Program-made: the position numbers and the translations under genes
Assembly: GCF_000003605.2 (NCBI RefSeq)
Contig: NW_003124920.1
Location: 145,118 to 167,050 of the forward strand
From: Saccoglossus kowalevskii
Taxonomy: Eukaryota; Hemichordata; Enteropneusta; Harrimaniidae
Reading direction: 5' to 3'
DNA: 21,933 nt
Notes under the pieces: generated by a model
What the model was told of the DNA's origin: nothing
Databases searched by the model: none
What the model saw: the letters and a program-made list of their open reading frames with translations, nothing else
Shown here: piece after piece, positions 1 to 21,933 of the stretch
Layout: the number at the start of each line of letters is the position of its first letter
Position numbering within the stretch: the first letter of the stretch is position 1

Positions 1-2589
1 CTGGGGAGAAGTAAGGTCATGGTTGGAATAGGTCATTGAGGTCAACTAATACAAGGGGGGTTTGGTTTGAAGTTATTAAAATTGGGCATATTTAATGATC
101 TCATAACGAAAATGTCGGCGAGTATCAAAATATGCAACCTAATAATGTCACACTTTTCAAAACATCATCAACATTAATTCCAGTAGTGTTGTTTTAATGT
201 TATACCTATGTAATGTAATAATCCCTGTTGCAAGTTATCTCCATTCACAGTCACTCGATGTGGGACGGTATTTGGAATATATTCCTAGTTTTGTTTAGAA
301 AAATCGGAAAAATGTTTATGCTGAATTGTCGTATTCGAGTGTGTAGACTGTTAAAGTATGTCGTTTGCGTTTTATTCCAATTCATAACAATGTTTTAAAT
401 AACGCTAACAACGATGCGATGTTAGTATACACTGGCACTCTGACAACATCACCGTTGATTTTTTACGATTAGAAACTTCATCGGATAACCGATGGATTGG
501 ATTGAATGACTTTAAAAAAAAACATTGTTATCAATTAACGGTATTTAGTATAAGTAAGACGGTTGCTAACATCAACACACAAATCTTGTTGACAGAATCA
601 TGTCAAACATTACGGCATGAGACCAACGATGATATAATATTGAGTTGAGAGCACGAAATAGAATAAGCTGTTAATTAAATTTGAGGACGGTATCTGACCT
701 TCGTTCAGTCAACACATGTGTTGAATTTCCTGTTTATTTCACTATGCTACGTGTTAGGATGCATGTAATTCGTCTTCGACACATGCCAACTTTATGTGAA
801 GTCATCTTTTAGCTTCGTAGTGTAGTCAGACACTGGTGAGTAAACTATTTTTTTCCGAATCGGATAAAAAATCGCAGTCGTAAAAAGTGGGAAAATTTTC
901 CCCGATGAAATAGATCAGATTAACGCCGGCACTTTGAAATAAATTTGACAAGGATAAGCTGCTATTAACATTTATATCTTTTGAAAAGTTCTTTTAAAGG
1001 TGCACAGGAATAGATACCTCCATGCGCACTAGTATGTGACAGTTTTGCAAACAATGTGTACGTGAACAGATTCCTCTCTCTATTTCGACCCTTATTTGTT
1101 TCAAGAGATTTATCCAACCAAATCTAAGGCTTGCTTAAATAAAATAAGTTAAGATACAAGCATGCCAATCTTTGCAAAAAATGGTTTTAAATTAGAAAAA
1201 AGTTACACCCGTTTTTACATTACACTGCGCATTGATGCAAATCGTAATTATGGGCAGTATGTGTTATGCATTTTTCTGGACCATTAAAGTTCCGAAGATT
1301 TTAAAACATTTCCGACTCGATGACACGAATTGATTTTACATTAGTCCACACAATTTTACCCATTTTCAATGCCACTGTTTGAACGTTTATCTCAGGACGA
1401 CCGTGTGTTATTTACGCGATAGACACTGAATACAATGGAATTAGCTATATAATAATTCCGAACAGATTTGAATTTGGATTATTTACCATTGTCATCCGCG
1501 GGAATTTCCAGTTATACTTATATTGTTCAAGGTGGTATGAAACTTTAGACTACAGATAGACAGGGGCATCGGTGTTTAATAATGTGTGTTAGTTCATGGA
1601 GCTCCATGGTTAGTTCAATGTCCCTGGTTGGCTCAACATATCGCAAATTACATTGCCTATTTTCCCGACCCGGATGAAGCACATTTTGAGAGTTTACCAG
1701 ATCGTCTTGCATTTTTTAAAAATCAAGACCAGTATTGAAAACCCGGAACGAAAGACACACTCAGACTCATGCTGCGCCCGACAGCCACGGGCGGTAAGTT
1801 TCGATGCGGCGTCAAAACAGCCGACGCTTTCACGTGACTAATACCAGACCCCTGAATAATAAAGCGAACACACTCAGTGTTTTCATGTCCTCTAAACATT
1901 GGGTCAAGGCGACATATAAATGTAATTTCCGTTACTCACAGTAATAAAGGATCGATTATGCACGTCTTCCTTTGGCGGCGTTGTTACGGGTGACAGTCAT
2001 ATTATAATACCACAGTCCTCCTGTCTGATAGAAGGACTGTGATGATACTTATCTCTGGTCGATGATTTGAAATCTTGAAGGTGTTTCAATTTGTCAAAGG
2101 CATTTTTTTTATTTTTTTTTTATTTTACATTTTTTCGTATTTGTCAACTAACAGTTCACGTACACTTAGCTGTCGATATACTTCTTTTCAGAAAAGTCTG
2201 ATTGACCCCTACCCTCCAAAAATGGCCAAGCCCGTCCCATGTTTCAAAATGGGTCATGTGGAGGACACTGGCAAGATGTCAACCCGACTAGTACTAATCG
2301 AGCTCTGTGCGATTATAACATGAACCAGCCGCCGAAGATATATTACATGATTCACTGAGATGGCACTGTGTCAACATAAACATGCCGGTCGTTTCCTTTG
2401 CGCACTACGATATACCTCACCATTCCGGGAATTACGGCTTGCTACTCGGTAAGAGGCATGTGATACAACTTCGATGAGTGATAACAGCTATTTTTAAATT
2501 CTCGGAACGTCAGGGGAATTTCCCGTATTGTTGGATTTAAACGAATCTATCAGCAGTGTTTTCAGTTCCCGAACATTATACATGCAACC
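1..2589. other. 5' flank and putative promoter/5' UTR region
   Basis: AT-rich sequence with only short, low-complexity open frames and no recognisable protein domain on either strand. Points seen: a TATA-like TATAAA at 1915-1920; a consensus splice donor (GTAAGT) at 1794; a good acceptor (TTTTCAG) ending at 2565, so a non-coding first exon spliced into the start-codon exon is possible; a 14-bp perfect palindrome at 1595-1608; and a 9-bp hairpin stem pairing 2011-2019 with 2033-2041. None of these alone fixes the transcription start. Confidence 0.4.
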
Positions 2590-19967
<17,378 letters not shown>

Positions 19968-20390
19968 CTCCCCTGCAAATGATTATTATGACAATTCATC
20001 GTAATACCCAGTAACTTTGCATGGTTTATTTGATCACATGTTTATTTTAGAGGGGAAGAATTTGTTAATTACGTAATCAGTGCATATGTGAACTGTGTGC
20101 GTATTGATCTGCTTTGAATGCGCTACCCTATAAAATGAACAACCGGTTTGAGTAGTACATGTATAAACGGAGATATGTTTACTTCATTTTTCAATGATGA
20201 CATCATACTTTTCTGTCATTTTGTTTATCTTTTATTGCATTGCTGATGTATATTTTGTTATAAAAAAAAAACGTTTTTTTTTTCTTAATTACTGTAATAT
20301 ACTTAAAAAGCAGTAGAAAACACATATTTCTGCAATACTAAATTATGTAAACAAGAAAAATATATTGTTGGTCAGAAAAATAATAATAAT

Positions 20391-20396
20391 AATAAA
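20391..20396 (+). terminator. Candidate poly(A) signal AATAAA
   Basis: AATAAA at the end of a (TAA)n run, 424 nt after the stop, followed about 15 nt later by a T-rich tract (GTTTTTTTTTC, 20414-20424) as expected downstream of a cleavage site. It is the first canonical hexamer I see on the + strand after the stop. Confidence 0.5.
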
Positions 20397-21265
20397 CTTC
20401 GCATTCTACCTTGTTTTTTTTTCAAATAACATACTATATACTGAAGTTAGCTGAATGTTCCGAAATAATGTATAGCACCCATATTGATGAAGCGAAACAC
20501 TTAACATATAGGAAACATTTAAAATCACTTGATATGTAGATAATTTCATTCAGAAACAATGCGGTATATGACATAAACCATTCTATAACATTCATTCTAT
20601 AAAAAAGAAAATCATTTTAAAGACGTCTACGTGCTCTGTTGCACTTATAACAAAAATATCATAGGTGGGTGGCTTCAAAAGGAAGAGAATATTTGAATAT
20701 TTCTAAAATCTTTGCGATTATTAAAAAAATTCAATTTCATGCAGTTAGAGTAAAATTTCAATGTGAAGATATTTAATTATGTCTGTCATACCTATTGTGT
20801 CTACACCGACTGATCGTATTTTGCTTGTTGCCAGTGATTGTCGGGCAGTCATACAATTCGCCTGGAAATGTACATATATTCCTGGCACGACGGCACGCTA
20901 GGAAGTCGGCGTGCGTATACTGATATAAAACGTTCTCTCTGCTGGAGAGCGATATCAATCCCGTTATAGAACTTGGAGATATAAGTCAATTGGAACATTT
21001 ATATTAGTACATTAGTCTATTCTTCAATTAATCATATCTAGTATCAAGATGGGCATAATATAATATAAATATTCATATTTTTACTGCACAGATATTCATA
21101 TCAATACGGTACAGAACCTGGATACATCTTTGGTGCTAATGATATGAAGGTCTTTGAAAACTTATTCTATTCTTGAAACACATATCACAGGGAATATAAA
21201 ACCATGAGCGAATCTTACAGGTGTAATTAGTGAGTAGGTGATATATAGCAGTGTGAAATAACTTA

Positions 21266-21423
21266 AAATGGAGGGTTCATCACCTGCGCATGCGCGGGAA
21301 TTGAGTTCTAAGCGACGATAACAACGTACGCTAAAAACGCAAAGGCTCATGGGTAGACGCTTGTTTGTAAACAATGACACGCTATGGCCATCTGACGCAT
21401 GCGCAGGTGACGACTCCCCGCTT
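21266..21423 (-). mobile_element. MITE-like element B3 (family B, full length, inverted)
   Basis: A 158-bp element, the reverse complement of B1 over its full length with scattered substitutions, flanked by TA on each side (21264-21265, 21424-21425). Shared internal blocks on the minus strand include TGTCATTGTTTACAAA, AGCGTCTACCCATGA and CTCAATTCCCGCGC. Confidence 0.78.
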
Positions 21424-21933
21424 TAATAATACTCGTTACTATTTCACAGACCATTCAAATGCCAAGATCTTCTGAACTTGAAATAACAGAATGTTATTTA
21501 ATGGAGATACACCACATATACTAACATACATTTATAGATTCCCAAATCAGGATACAACAAAAAGTATAAATGTCCATATAAAATGAGCTAATTATATGGA
21601 TAAATTATTGCCAATAACAACAATTTAAAATCCATTTTCAAAAGGAAAATTAAAATTGCAAATGTACATCTATTTTTAAGTGGGGAGAAATTACAAATAT
21701 ATAAATTGCATGTCGATTTGTAATTTTCTTTTTTACGTATACATTTACCGGATTCTGCGAGAGAGACCTAGCTCGAGCCATTCCATTAGAGCGCGTTCGT
21801 TCCATTGGAGAGCGGTCTTAGCGATCAGGTGACAATGTCATGTGATCAATTCAGCGAGACCATTGCTGGATACACCATATAACGTTTAGCGACTTTACGA
21901 ACCGTTACGAATGGATTTTGAAGATAATATTTG

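Larger units (their letters stand above)
19968..21933. other. 3' UTR and 3' flank
   Basis: No recognisable coding exon on either strand. Holds the 3' UTR (to about 20420 if the poly(A) signal below is used), AT-rich low-complexity sequence with poly-A/T and (TAA)n runs near 20262-20396, MITE B3, and a near-tandem of about 19 bp at 21781-21815 (TTCCATTAGAGCGCG, TTCCATTGGAGAGCGG). Confidence 0.6.

Noticed and set aside
2011-2041. 9-bp stem hairpin in the 5' flank (CACAGTCCT / AGGACTGTG)
   Set aside because: Short stem with mismatched extension; not distinguishable from chance in AT-rich flank.

Overview
The window is eukaryotic. It carries one large split gene on the + strand, with GT-AG introns, exons mostly bounded by phase-1 introns, and an AT-rich intron background that holds short inverted-repeat elements. 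The domain repertoire (VWA, sushi, HYR, ephrin-receptor-like, EGF, pentraxin, VWC, VWD, C8, TIL) and introns of about 0.1-1.1 kb suggest an invertebrate animal. A marine deuterostome (hemichordate, cephalochordate or echinoderm) or a lophotrochozoan would fit. The species cannot be told from the sequence.

Layout: 1-2589 is 5' flank with no convincing coding exon and possibly a non-coding first exon. 2590-19967 is one gene that I can assemble into 29 exons. The CDS totals 6345 nt (2114 residues plus stop), and every junction keeps frame. Domains in order: signal peptide; VWA with a complete MIDAS; an EGF-like cysteine module; an ephrin-receptor-like (GCC2/GCC3) repeat; three sushi modules; two HYR modules; a fourth sushi; a conserved region with no domain name known to me; three further ephrin-receptor-like repeats; six EGFs; a pentraxin/LamG-like domain; three EGFs; a calcium-binding EGF; one VWC; VWD; C8; TIL; stop. 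19968-21933 is 3' UTR, a poly(A) signal candidate and flank.

From the signal peptide through the pentraxin the order and exon structure match SVEP1 (polydom), a secreted adhesion protein. Vertebrate SVEP1 then continues into a long sushi array. Here the gene instead ends in VWC-VWD-C8-TIL, the tail typical of BMPER/crossveinless-2 and kielin/chordin-like proteins, which bind BMPs. This apparent SVEP1/BMPER composite is the main finding. Its VWD lacks the GDPH motif, its VWD and C8 lie in one 837-nt exon, and one intron in the pentraxin appears to be GC-AG.

Non-coding structure: five MITE-like elements from two families (two of family A, three of family B) whose terminal repeats share a core; a 121-bp foldback in intron 11; and, in the last intron, a minus-strand promoter-like block with evenly spaced heat-shock elements upstream of TATA motifs, possibly part of an LTR. 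All exon calls come from reading frame, splice consensus and domain consensus, without transcript evidence.
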